Origin: Balanoglossus misakiensis
Lineage: Eukaryota; Hemichordata
Assembly: GCA_040954595.2 (NCBI GenBank)
Contig: CM082587.2
Span: forward strand, 2,480,001 to 2,544,000
DNA length: 64,000 bases
Direction: 5' to 3'
Each line of letters begins with the position of its first letter. The stretch's first letter is position 1. Both the position numbers and the translations under genes were made by a program. The notes under the pieces were generated by a model. The model was not told the DNA's origin. It saw only the letters and a program-made list of their open reading frames with translations, and did no database searches. Positions 27,244-39,400 of the stretch are shown one piece after another.

Positions 27244-29469
27244 AATACACCATATTTCGAGTAATATGGTATAATAAGGCCACAATTCCAAAACCAAGGA
27301 GAGGGGCAGTTAATATCGCAATACGGTTATCCAGTCATACCAATGCTGAATGTAGAGCAATGAGGTTGATATCCATATCTGGATGAGACACTGATCTATA
27401 TTTCCGCGCTTTGAACTGGATTTAAAAAGAAGACATAAAGTACATCTTTTGTGAGTTTCGAATAACCGACGGGTATTCTGATCCTTTTCACGTCCCACGT
27501 TCTCATTTTTCTTGCTTTCGCGGATCGCGGTGGTGAACAAAATATCAAGCCCACTCCACGATTTTGGGACCACACGTGGATGCCCATATTCCCTACAAGT
27601 GCACCCTTGGGCCAAAGATTGTGCCAATAATAAAAACGTACCAGATTTGTACGCGTGCGCATTGGGCATTGCTGAGATGTGAAATGAATGTCGGGAAGTA
27701 TCTCTATGTGTTGTAAGGAGTGCAATATGCCATATAGTGGTCTTTCTATCCAAATTTACAGTCATTGTCTGTTGGGTGAATTCTGTTATGAAATATTCTC
27801 TAAAAAGAGTGGATCTTTGCAGAAAAAAAAGCCGCGTGACGTACATACACCTTATTAGGATGATCATGTTTCTGTGGGGTTGTTAAACTCCCTGATTAGC
27901 GTTGCCATGGCCACAGTTCGGCACGCGTTGTCAGATGTAGCTACCGCAATTCAATTACCACCCCAATCTAGATAAAAATCAAACAGACTTTAATTTCTCT
28001 TTAAGGATTTGATTACAATCGCATCTGCCACACGAACGCGTATATAAGTTAATCGATGGCCTTATCGAACGCGCTTGTTATTGATATAATCGGAGAGATG
28101 TTATATATTTGTCGCGGACCGGTCACGTTTCCTAGGCAACGTTGCTCTGTGAGAAGACAGGCATTTTCGGTCATTAAATCGGTAACTGAGACATTTCGCC
28201 ACTTGTGTGTGTGTAGACATCCCACAGAGGGAAAATAGAGACATAACGTCATTGACGAGGTAATATCCCTGATACACCGAATCTCGGACACCGTTTCAAT
28301 CATCCGCGTCTTCAAATTGCAGAACTCCCGCACATCTGTTCATACATAGCGACCCCGCCCTTAGAATAATTCACCAATCAAAACCGGTCAACACAGGAGC
28401 GTATGTCACCTGAAAGGTGATTGGGTAGTCTGTTAATGGCGTCATGCATAAAGGATCTCATTAGTGTTCTTTTGGGGGGTGAGTGGGGGTGAAAACGCCA
28501 TTGTACACTTTTTTCATCGGAGACTTTTTAAAGTTGCATGCGTGTCTGAGACAGAGAATCTTCATCGACAGACTGGCTAGGCCTCAGACAATTACTGCAA
28601 AGGGTACAGTCGAGACGTGTTACGCCTGTTCAAGTCAATTACTACCGGCCAGTGGGCGCCTTTTTCAAACTCACAATCAGTACAACACAAACATTTGCCT
28701 CTGCTTGCTGACGCTATTTCACCAGCAGCAGCGACAACAACGAGCGTGTCTTGTCGTATTGTTGGTTAAACGGCTCACCGGCCCTGTCACTTCTTTCTCC
28801 CGTCAACGGAAGCGTACGTGTAGATCCAAGAACTGCACACGCCTTGGTAAGCTAATCCGATACCATACCTGCTCGTTTGTGTGTACTCAGACGAAATGCA
28901 ATTTTCTTCAGCGAGCTTTAATAGTTATCAGACCCGACAAGCTCACCCGTCAGCGGCAAACGTGTGACCGTCGAAAGGACTTTTTATAAGGTCGTGCCTG
29001 AGATTGTTAACTTGTACGCCTTCAGAGTTTAATACCGCGTCCGGACTTCTTTGCCTGATTCGGCTTTCACAGAAGACGCGCACAGATAAAGCATCGCAGG
29101 AATTTCATTGTGAGAGACTTTACCGACCGCAGTTCAACTGCACTCTGAGACGCAGCAAACATTTTCCATGCCTTCGGGTAAAACCATACAAAAAACCTTC
29201 CGGGAACACTAGTACGTTATCAGACAATCGAATTCGCCGCCGGTTCGTCGACATAAACAGAAACGGTCTCTGGTGACTGCGAATAGACAGTCATCACCGA
29301 TGCTATCCGTGAACGAAACGCACAAATACGGTCCCGCTTAATCACGCGAAGCTAACTTCGAAGGCGGCCATACCCGCCTACAGCTCCGGCGATTTGTCGT
29401 CCTCAGCACGATTCCGAGCGAAATAGCCCGTGAGGTCAGAGAAAAGTTTGAGCATCAGTCTCGGGTATA
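27244..29469. other. Intergenic between SLC16 gene and mucin-like gene
   Basis: No coding exon is supported; frames at 27310-27867 (-) and 28483-28989 (+) lack protein features. Two X-box-like words, each one mismatch from consensus, lie at 27901-27914 (GTTGCCATGGCCAC) and 28127-28140 (GTTTCCTAGGCAAC). The 29.3-29.5 kb part is CpG-rich and probably contains the promoter of the gene starting at 29470. Confidence 0.4.
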
Positions 29470-32400
29470 ATGGAGAGATACATCGGAGTATCCATCGTTA
29501 CCTTTGTTTGGATGATGTCGTCTTTTTTGGGTGAGTAACTCATGTGTACATGGAGTTTGTTTTATGCAATTGTCTATCTAGCGCCGAACCCAAGGTTTCT
29601 TCCAAGCTCATTACACCCCAATGCATACTGTCCCAGAGCATAGTTACGTACGGTTGTTGTATATGGATTACCATGGCCAACTGAGATATATTCATTGACA
29701 AAGAACCATTGGCGTTGCCAGTCATTAAAGAGGCGAGGATATTTTAGTCAATACGGTATGGTTTCACGATTCCTTTCAAATTTTAATTTTGATCATTCAA
29801 TGTCAGGAATCAAAGAAGAAACCCCGGCCATTCTCTACCCTGTCCCACTAACAGAAAACATAGAAAAACACACATATGTCGCATGGTAATTTGTCGTAGG
29901 CTATCCGGAGATTATTCTCTGTTTAATATCACCTGAGAATCTTCAAATGACAGCAACAGAACATGTGGCCACCGCATGCGGAGATCTTGTCCAATTTGCC
30001 AGAAGTGAATTAGACGCAGGATGTCACGGCCGCTCGTTAACAACGAAACCGACCCTCTGACATTAAACTACGGTAGTCAAAGGACATGCTGTGTTTCTCA
30101 TTTAAAATACACTGCCAGGCGGTTTTTGTCAGCCAGGCAGATTTAAATGTCATATTTTTATTATCTAATATATGGTACTTTTTTTTTTCATTTTTGCATG
30201 TTTTCCGCGATTTACAATATGCAAAGAAAAAACACCAAATGTAATGATCACCAAAACTGACCCTAGGTTTGCTTTAGAAATTCGCACATAGCTAGTTAAA
30301 GTACGGTGTTGTTTTGCACAGAATAGCACTACATTATTAGTGAGCAGCAGCTTCCACCTCCGGCTTGAAATGCAAGAATGTTTTCCAACGGCAGATATGT
30401 CACAGTAATTGAATTTGTTCTTTTTTCCCAATGGGGACGTAGTGCTTTTTTGTACTTGTGTGTCTTTGGGTATGAATATGATCCCATACCCGGAATGGCG
30501 TGGCACTCTGCATGTCAACATTTGTGATACAAACATTTATTTTTTGGCGAAATGCTTTTTTTCGATCAGGAAGCCAAAGATGGACAACACAGCCACGGGG
30601 GTTAGTGTGATATGTTGAGTCAAAGACAATAATGAATGTAGACAGATCGTTAAAATCCAAATGCTATATGCTCATCAAAAAAGCCATGTTGAGTGCGCCT
30701 TATAGGCACATTGTTGTCGTTGACATTCTCAGCACGTTTCTTTGGACGTCCTTGGCCTTGGGTATTGGAGAAAATAACCGTATATAGGCCTACATAGTTA
30801 TTGTACTTCAACCATAACCAGACCCCTGTCCAGATCACAGAACGTCCAATTCATAATCATTATTCCCGATGACGCGTTTTATTTCACTGGAAATTACAAT
30901 AGTGTGCTTACATACGGTCGCTTGGATTTGTGGTGTCGCTGTTTTGAGCCTTGTTCTGTATAGGCATACAATTCAGCCCTGGAAAGTGGAAATCATCAGA
31001 GGTCACGACAAAAGTGTAAACAAATCACAGACTTTCTTAGCTAAGGGCGTTTATACATTAACAATTGTATATCCTTTTGAACGTCATTGAAGGAGATTAT
31101 CCCCTCTTAGAAACCATCCTCTTCCTCCTTAAAAGACGGCTGCTTCAGACTCTTGCAGCGTTAACAAAAGTCTTTATTAAAGAATGGCGTGTGAAGCCGG
31201 ATATCTTGACGTGTCTGTACATAATCACGGATGAAGATACTTGAAGGTTTCTTCAGTGGGCGAAGAACACGATACCGACATCTATTAATGAGAAATTGGA
31301 GAACTATTTTTTCTCAAAATGGGTTGAATCTGCAGATAGGGATTAAAGTGTTTTGCAATCAGCAAATGGAGACGTCCGTTCCTCCCTATTCCCTATCCCG
31401 ATTTAATCACTTAGGAAAAGATGACTGTTAAGTATAACTGGTTGTGACATTTACGTAGGGAATTACAAAGGAAATGCACTCTGGTATCGGCTTCATCCCG
31501 ATTGGAAACCCTACTCCGACTCCATAGGGTTTTGTCTAAATTGATAGTATATTGCTGTATCTCATCTACACTGAGACCTATTATGGATACAATTCTGTAA
31601 TGTGGGACGTTTAAAAAACAAATGTCAGGGTAAGGATCGTAAGTAAACCTCATACTCCGGTCGTATAGAGTTCACTTGTAGATCAAACTGTCAACTCCCC
31701 GAACTTTAACTTAAGGTAGCTTTTGAGGTTTGTAACAACAAGGTTTGATCTCTCTGATGCGTTCTTGCAGATTCCGGAGCAGCCGCGCGGCATACCATTC
31801 CACCACCAACAACAGAAGGTGACGAGACCGTCACATCTGCTGCGGCAGTCACGGCAAACACGTCGCCCTTTCTTGGAATCGTCGAACAAGCAACCTCTTG
31901 GCAGACTCTCTCCTTGACCTCAAGAACCCAAACCCCTGTGACAAGAAGCGTCACTCGCCAAGAAACAAAATCATTCTTGTCGACACAAACATCAGTGGTG
32001 GAAAGAACTGTTCAGACATCAATAGCAGCTGAAAGTACACACTCCACTCCTTCATCACCTCGATGGACAGATTCAACGACATATTATTCAGAAGAGATCT
32101 CGGGACAGTACTCACCATCAAGCAATACTACACTGCCAAACATAGGTAAAGATATACATTATATGTTGTTTGAAATAGGTTCAAACCCTTTAGAACTAAG
32201 TGCATAGCCCCCCCCCCCGAATTTTGCTCTGATAATAATCACACAACACATCGACTATTCTTATTCTCGAGTATATACACATTACACGTGCAGATTTCAT
32301 TCTTTGTTGGAGTAAACTGAACTTTACCCAGATGGTCACTTTCTTTGATATGTAAATGATAGTTTCATTATGCATGTATGTGTTATGTAAGCTTGGTGGG

Positions 32401-33070
32401 GTTTTTCCGTTCTTGTGGGTGTTCAACTCGGTTCAGACTTGGTCAGTGATGTTCATCCACTACACGTGTTGGTGTCCAATAAAGTAAGTGACTGTACAGA
32501 AAACAAGCTATCGCTTCCTCTCGTTATATCATTGCACCGTACGCAATGAACTACCGCACCTCAACATTCTTCAATTTTACCGATGGTACATCCTTAAAAG
32601 AGCTTTCTATGCTTCTTTTTTGCAGTCGATGCCTGGGCCAACGCCCCTAAACCCGACTTTACCATTATCCGTGTGAGTGTCATCATGGTGATGGTTGGGA
32701 CGCCGTTGTTGACCTTCTTGGTTTTGGGAGTCTGTCGAGTGCGAGTTATATTGGTCACTAAGCATCATTGCGAAAACATTCGGAAGTCAGCGCAGTATGG
32801 GTAAGACCAACACTTGCGTCACTCTACATTCGCTGTTGAAATATCGAAGGATCTGATTGGACCATGGTTGTTGTGTATAAATGTTCCCATTTCTCTCTTC
32901 AGATTGTCAACAATCACATTGGCGTCAGAGGTTTCATCGGAAGCGAATATCGGCCCACATGATCGCCCGGACACTACTGTTTCTCAAACACCAAAACGTC
33001 AAACTAACAGTGGACGCGAGAAGCAGGACTCGAACGACGGTGAAATTTCCGAAAGGAGAGAATATGTAAG

Positions 33071-33105
<35 letters not shown>

Positions 33106-33210
33106 GCACACAACCACTCTGTATACGTCAAGATTTCCTTGCAAGCAGAACATTATTGACTGACTCTCTTTTTTCTCTCTCTCTCGTTGCAGCTTGAAGT
33201 TCAAATATAA
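29470..33210 (+). CDS. Mucin-like type I membrane protein, paralogue of the ApeC receptor
   Basis: Exons 29470-29530, 31771-32145, 32626-32800, 32903-33065 and 33193-33210 give 263 aa. Exon 1 is a signal peptide (MERYIGVSIVTFVWMMSSFL) of 20 codons plus one base, the same length and phase as in the gene at 11723. Exon 2 encodes about 125 residues rich in Thr, Ser and Pro, a probable O-glycosylated stalk without an ApeC fold. Exon 3 contains PKPDFTIIRVSVIMVMVGTP and a helix ending in CRVRV, aligned with the ApeC gene's TM exon (PPDFTKIKIAVGVVVLGTP). The tail starts GLSTITLASEVSS and ends in a five-codon exon, LEVQI-stop, after REY. Intron phases 1, 1, 2, 0 equal those of both relatives. The ligand and partner are unknown. 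No ApeC exon was seen in the 2.2-kb first intron. Confidence 0.8.
29531..31770 (+). other. First intron of the mucin-like gene
   Basis: Two kilobases of non-coding DNA. Short open frames (29695-29889, 30409-30618, 30869-31090) have no supported splice context and no ApeC motifs. Confidence 0.4.
33071..33106 (+). repeat. (CTGT)n microsatellite in the last intron
   Basis: About nine CTGT units start six bases after the exon end at 33065, so they sit against the donor site of the last intron of the mucin-like gene. Length change here could affect splicing. Confidence 0.9.
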
Positions 33211-34935
33211 TAATGACGTCACTCGATTCAAATAACTGCCGAAACGTTCAAGGGACCGACTTATCCATTTCTGATAAGCAGTCCCAATGCTGCCCAGTAC
33301 TACTAACATCGTTGGATGACCATCAGAAAACTTGTCGTAAAAATCGCCAGAATACATGAATTGACTTGTCAAAAGAAGAGTCAATTCTTGACATTTCCAC
33401 ATTCTACTTGAAGAATCCGTGCCTTTTCCCAGAAGATCTAGCTAATATTGACAAGTACTTTTGATGACGCGCGATCGGTAAAATTGAAAGTACGCATATT
33501 GTCATTTTCTATAAAATTGCTGACTTTTCGAATCCCCATTTCTAGCAAAGTGCTGAGTACCTGCGCAGTTACGCGGCCGTATCGCATGGAGACCCATGTT
33601 TTTCATTCTTTGATTCGTAAATTGATAGTCGTAGTGCAATATTAATCAGATTCTTAGATTCTTATTACACGTAAGGATGGTTTTTAAATTTTTCAAGACA
33701 GTCTAATGATGTTTTTTCTGCCTCCCAGGAAAGAAAGAAATATGTAACGACCAAATAATGTGGTGTGTGATCGAATAACGCGTGTATCACCTTACACGGA
33801 ATCCGTATATGTTGTCTGTGTCGCCGTTTACGCTCATTGAAACCTCATTCCGATTTTACCCTTTGTTGTAATTTGGGGAACTTATACGTCATATTCACGT
33901 GCAAATGGTGTTTATTTCAGTTCAATGTCTTACAAAATAATGCACGAACGATGGGTGTATTGTAGACACCAGTAAATAATTTCGACACCAGACACGTAAA
34001 GGTTTTGAAAGTATTTAATTATTGATGTACAACATTAACGTTCAGATTGGATCATGGCGATATCATCTATTCTGACGGCATTGATGACATTCTATATGCA
34101 TTGCTGTTTAAATCGGACTGATTTGCTTCAAGGAAGATAATACGACGAAAACAGCACGCGAAAACATGCAGATAGCAAGCTGGGCTAACTGAAGCGAATG
34201 TGTCTGTCTCTCAGCGCATCAGCTGTCTCCAATTTTTTTTCAAAGCTATGGTTCATTAACTGCTGCGCTCATGCTATCGCGTACAAAAGTATATATTGAT
34301 TGGAAGTACCTTGTGGTGAGTACTCGGTGTGAGCGAGCCCACCTGGTACCCATATCTCCCAATGTAGTCAAATCTATCCGTCGATTAATCTAATTTGTAC
34401 GGGAAAAAATAATCGCCAGAAAAGATCGTGAAATCAAATCACCTCCTGGTTGAATTACCTTTGTTAGTTTTCAGTGCTCGTATTCAGTGGAAAAGTTAAC
34501 TATTTATTTGAAATTTTACTTTTTAAATTACTGTAGAAAATCATTCACGTGCACCCCAGGCGCGGGTATGGTTTGTCTAGTAAGTGTAGAGATTAGTACA
34601 ATGATCGTGAAATTCAAATACTCTGATGGAACATCAATATACAACTGCTGGGAGGAATTGACAGAAATTTCTCATTAGCAAAGTACTCGTAAGCACTCTC
34701 TAATAAGCCGTTTCACGCTCTCGATGTGTGTGCTGTTCATTCTTCTGCATAGTCGTTCGCTGTATGTTAAGATGTGGCAGACACATCATATTTCTTAACA
34801 TTTTAACATGATATTCAACACTTTTTTCACAACAATGTCGATGAAGTATCCATGCTTCATGTCATCATTTCGACGAGAATGGCAAAGGCTGACAGGTCGA
34901 TTCTTTGAATCTTCAGTGCAGCTACGAGTAACGTT
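33211..34935. other. Non-coding spacer between two convergent paralogues
   Basis: The 3' ends of the mucin-like genes on the two strands face each other across 1.7 kb. No coding exon was recognised. The interval should hold both 3' UTRs. Confidence 0.45.
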
Positions 34936-36431
34936 CTACGTCCGCAAGTCTTCCTGGACGTCAATCTAAATAAATAAAGTAGTGTCACAAAATGTTGGCA
35001 AAGGCAATAATTAGGCCTACAGTTAATTCATCATAAAAATGGTATACGGTATATACCTCAATCTTTTAATATGGTACAGAAGGATGTTCAGGTTAGATGT
35101 GAAGACATAAAAGTGAGACCGTGCTAGTTTGATCGTAAATATTATTGCCTCTTCGATAATGAAGTCACTTACACTGGAGACGGGCGGCGGAAGTGCCGAT
35201 GGTGGTAACAGTGTGTTTCCGTACGTCTGGCAATGTCGTGGAGACGAGCGTGGTGCCAGTGTTGACGCCGAGGTAGCCAGGGAAATCGTCGATAACCTTT
35301 AGAAGTAAAACACGTGGTGAATTATACCGGAAACGTATTGAGTGTTTCCATTCGAGGCAAGAAATCGCTTCAATAATGCGCGCAGTACGCCGCAGTACTT
35401 GTCGCATCGCCGTTGACAACGAGACCTTTAAAATCAAATGTCCCTGCATTGGCCTGAAAATATGCTTGAAAAAGGACTGAAGAAGATACAGTGACAGTGC
35501 GTGCGGGCGCTCGTTGATTGCATGCACCCATTAAGCGCCCACACTCATCGCACCCATAAATGCAAGCAAAAATCTTACCCTAAATTTCCCAGCTTTTGCA
35601 TTTGGTCGTAGCGACGCCTTGTGATGATTTTGACTCGGATGCGACAGACGATAAATACGGCAAACGTCAGGAGCGGTATTCCTAGAGTGACTACGATGAC
35701 TGCAGCATGAATGTGTGACCAGTCGGGAGGGGGCACGTCAGATGAGGGATGGGGGTCTGTGTAGGAGACATCTAGTGCTAAGTAATAACACGATTCACAC
35801 GATTCCAGTATTTCGAACGTGTGTGGTGGTATGGAAGACGAGTGATCCCACGTGTACACTAGGCAATTTAGCGGCCATACCGGCAGGCGAGTAAGAGATC
35901 ACGAATGCATGTATCAGTTTTGCATAAGCTCATAATATATTTAAGGTTTGCCCCCACTAAATAAATTTAAGTGCAAATCTTACCATCATGAGTTGAGGTA
36001 CTTCTCGCTGTTCGCTGGAGTTCTGTTTGATAATTTTCTGTATCCACTGTCAATGGATTAACATTGTTTGTCTGCGACTGTGAACTTCTCGACGAAATCG
36101 TGGCACCCTCTGTCACAGTTACGTCATCCTCCCTCGCCGTGCTGTAATACGCCCTTGGCGAAACGTGCGGGACTCGTGGCGTTGTAGACGCCGATGGATT
36201 TGAGGTGACGGGTTTGATTCCATTTGGTACACGCGTCGTCGCTGAGCCGACTGGTGATATCGAAGTGCCACCACCGAGGGTTGACCATTGTAACGGAGAA
36301 TACGATGCATTCTCCGTGGTCGTGTTTGAAGTGCCGATAGTTGCAGTCTGTGGTCCTGTACCAGCGGCCTCTGTAATTGCATTGATAAATACATGCATCA
36401 TTATCAACCATATGACCATCACCATGCTCAT
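34936..36431 (-). CDS. Second mucin-like type I membrane protein, inverted paralogue
   Basis: On the minus strand, exons 36431-35984, 35858-35579, 35296-35173 and 34965-34936 give 293 aa. The first exon starts at an ATG with a hydrophobic leader (MSMVMVIWLIMMHVFINAIT) and runs directly into a Ser/Thr-rich stretch of about 130 residues. The second contains VPPPDWSHIHAAVIVVTLG and a helix ending CRIRVK, matching the TM exon of its relatives. The tail begins GLSTISLATSAS, nearly identical to GLSTITLASEVSS in the gene at 29470, and ends in a ten-codon exon (IDVQEDLRT-stop) comparable to LEVQI-stop. Phases 1, 2, 0 match. An AG at 36371-36372 allows an alternative in which a separate upstream signal-peptide exon is used; none was found. 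The TM exon could also start at a second AG about 90 bases further in. Confidence 0.77.
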
Positions 36432-39400
36432 TCGTATTATTCATGCTCGTTCTTAACGATGCCAATAAGAATGCCAAAGATCTGCATTATACGTGACCAA
36501 GTTTAATCTCTTCCGAGTCAGATTGGAATGGAAGCTTAAGTTTAAAGTGCAAAGGTGGACAGGGCAGCTTATAATGAACGTGCTCTGCAAAAGACTAGGT
36601 GCGCTGTTAGAAAACACGATTTAGGGGTTTGACTATTGGAACACAGGAAATTACCAGCAGTGCTGGTGAGTAGATTCTGAACTCCCAACCCGCGACAGGA
36701 AAGCCTACAAAGCGAAGCTCCAAGCAAAACTGTCACATGCACCTGGCAATCGGAAGAAGTATTTTGCAGATATTTGATAGAGTAACTCGTTCGCCCAGAC
36801 AGTCTCTTCAGTTCAGGAACAAACCTCTGCCTGACAACGCACACCAATAATGACAGAGATACATTGAATGCGAGAGCACTTTTATAATGATTAAAAGCGT
36901 ATCAATTTAAATCGATGCGGATATTTCTTTTGCTACTGGGTTTTGTGAACATAAGTTCACGTGATACTAAACTGGTGTTGAGTAAATGTACATCCCATGA
37001 GATATGAAATGGAAATTTGCACCGATTACTATGTTTGAAATTCTGACTCCGATAGGATAGGAATCTTGCAGTGCGAGAGACATGGAGGTTATATCAGTTA
37101 CAAAGAGTTGTGTCGATGTGTGAGAACATTCTCAATGGATTCCCTTCAGGCCAGTGGATGCATGCCATTCTGTAATGAATTCATTTGCTTCAGTTTTGAG
37201 CAGAACATGGCTAGCCCCCTTTTGAGCTGAGATTGCAAGATATTTATCTCTGGACGTCATGGCAACATCGAGATTTCTTTGGGTGTATTCCACAGGTTTA
37301 ATACCTACTGGCAAACACAAACAGGCACGCGTTTGTTGATCATCACGTACATGAAAGTAGGCTTTTCTGATCATTTTATCGTTGAGTGAAGCTGTAATCT
37401 TTACAGTATACCGACAAAAGATTCCATTAAAATCGTTTCATGTACTCCTGTTTATGATGTTCGCATTCGTGGGGATTCTCTTACAGTATTGTTGCATAAT
37501 CTAAGTATCGACTTCTAGACCATACTTAATAATACAGTTCCAAAGTAATATAAGTAATGTAGCTTGTGTTTTCTGTAGCGTGCAAAATGGTAATTCCCTG
37601 GTCACGTGCGTTGGCTCTCATAACAATTCCTATTACCAAATTAGATGAATGTGGGGATTTCGTTACAAGTCTCCAATGCTAACCTTTAATCGGCCTAAAC
37701 GGAGACAAACAACGGATCCGGCTTTTGCAATGCTAGAGGCTTTAATGATTATTCGTGTGCCATGTTCTCTTGCAAAGACCCTGAACTATAAACTAGTTTC
37801 AGATTGTTTCGAAACAACCATAGGTTATGCGGACGAGAGATATTCTTAGTTTTTCAAGTAAACTAGCATAAACATAACGCGCACTTCTGGTTCTACACAA
37901 TTTGATAGCAAAATGATATAATAGAATTCGCGGAAAGAGGTTTCTATAAATATGAAGCCCGTTGAACGAAATGTCAATATTTGAATCACAATAGTGACCG
38001 CGTGGCGCAGCTGATATTACAGGGGTTCTACATACCACCTGGCGATTTAGTGCTGGGAGCTCATTTTGTGCACGTGGGAGGTAGGCCTAGGTCTTTCAAA
38101 CCCGGGGATCTTCGACCTTACTCTTACACAATAAATCCGTCCTTACCTGGTAATGGAGGATTTATCCAGAACAGTAAGAGCCACGATAACATGGCGTGCT
38201 TCTTCATGTCCAGGCAGCCGTTCCTGCTCATTCGTTAATGGAAAATCGCCGGCAAACGTTAACGCGTTTTTAATCGGAGACGTCGTAGATGAAGATGACT
38301 GACGATAAAGGAAGCCTTTTTTAAATGTGTCGTTTTCTTCGAGGCGATTAATTGCTGCTCCATTCACTATCAACTGGACCTTTCAGAGCTGTGGCAGCAT
38401 TCTAATCTCCAAACGACTTCATTTGTGTTAGCTTCCCTGGGATCTTACTCAAGGTTATCTTCGCGCTAGTTTTCTTGGACTGCAACAAAAAACCTCTCAA
38501 GAGATGCGAATGGTCTTCTCTAATCGGGGAAATTATAATCCAAAATGTAATCACGCTTCTGTGAAATCATTTCCTGCAATCTCGTCTTCGTTATATTCCC
38601 CCGTATGGTGTACCTGGGCGGCCGAGTGCTGAGTCTGGATTACCGCTGCTTCTCAACTAAGGCTTCGCAATATTAAGGATCTCCGCCAATAAATAGCTTT
38701 GTTGCCTGCAGTCCGGACGACGCTGGATCTGTTGTGGGGGAAGTAGATGTTGCCCAATGCATAACATGTTGGCGAAATGGCCGCTTCCTGCAGCACTCGC
38801 ATGGATGGCTCTGATGAATATACTCCTCTTATTCGTATATGGCTATGTATAGTCATGGAATGTTTTGCAATTGGGCGCGCGGTGCTCTTTTGAGATAATG
38901 GGGTCCATTGCCTTCGGGCGATGATCAGATGACGATAATCCCATGTCCCCGAGCCTGTAAATTACCCTGGAGATGGAGATGCACAGATGCAAATTAGACT
39001 GCCAAACGTCCAATACCCACGCATCGCGACGGGGTCGGTCGTGAACATTCATGTTCAAAATAAATTGTCACGTTCTGACGAGACACATCGACGAATTAGA
39101 TTTTAGCCGTAAAATCTCCAACAGGAGAAGAAACCCAATGTCACAATGATGCAGAATCAAGAAAAGTCATCCCCAAGTCTGTACCACTCCCGTCGATTTT
39201 TCGAAGGTACTCTGCATTATACCTCGTTGCAAGAATAAGCCACGTCTTTCTGGGGCTATCGAACGTTTTAAGAGGATTATTCGCAGGAACGAGCTGCACC
39301 CGGACAACGTAGTGATTGGAAGGCATTATTGTTCCATTAAAAAGGCAAATCTCCGTCGACATGCGCCGGTCGTAAGTTTAAGCTCCCTGACATAAACCCC

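Noticed and set aside
27310-27867. 185-codon open frame on the minus strand
   Set aside because: Downstream of the SLC16 polyadenylation signal; sequence has no recognisable motif and no supported exon borders.
28483-28989. 168-codon open frame on the plus strand
   Set aside because: Basic, Cys/Gln-rich translation without a family; likely chance.
39141-39362. 73-codon minus-strand frame that reads like protein
   Set aside because: Sequence such as SNHYVVRVQLVPANN is suggestive, but no splice sites, neighbours or family were found. It could be an exon of an unseen gene or a relic.
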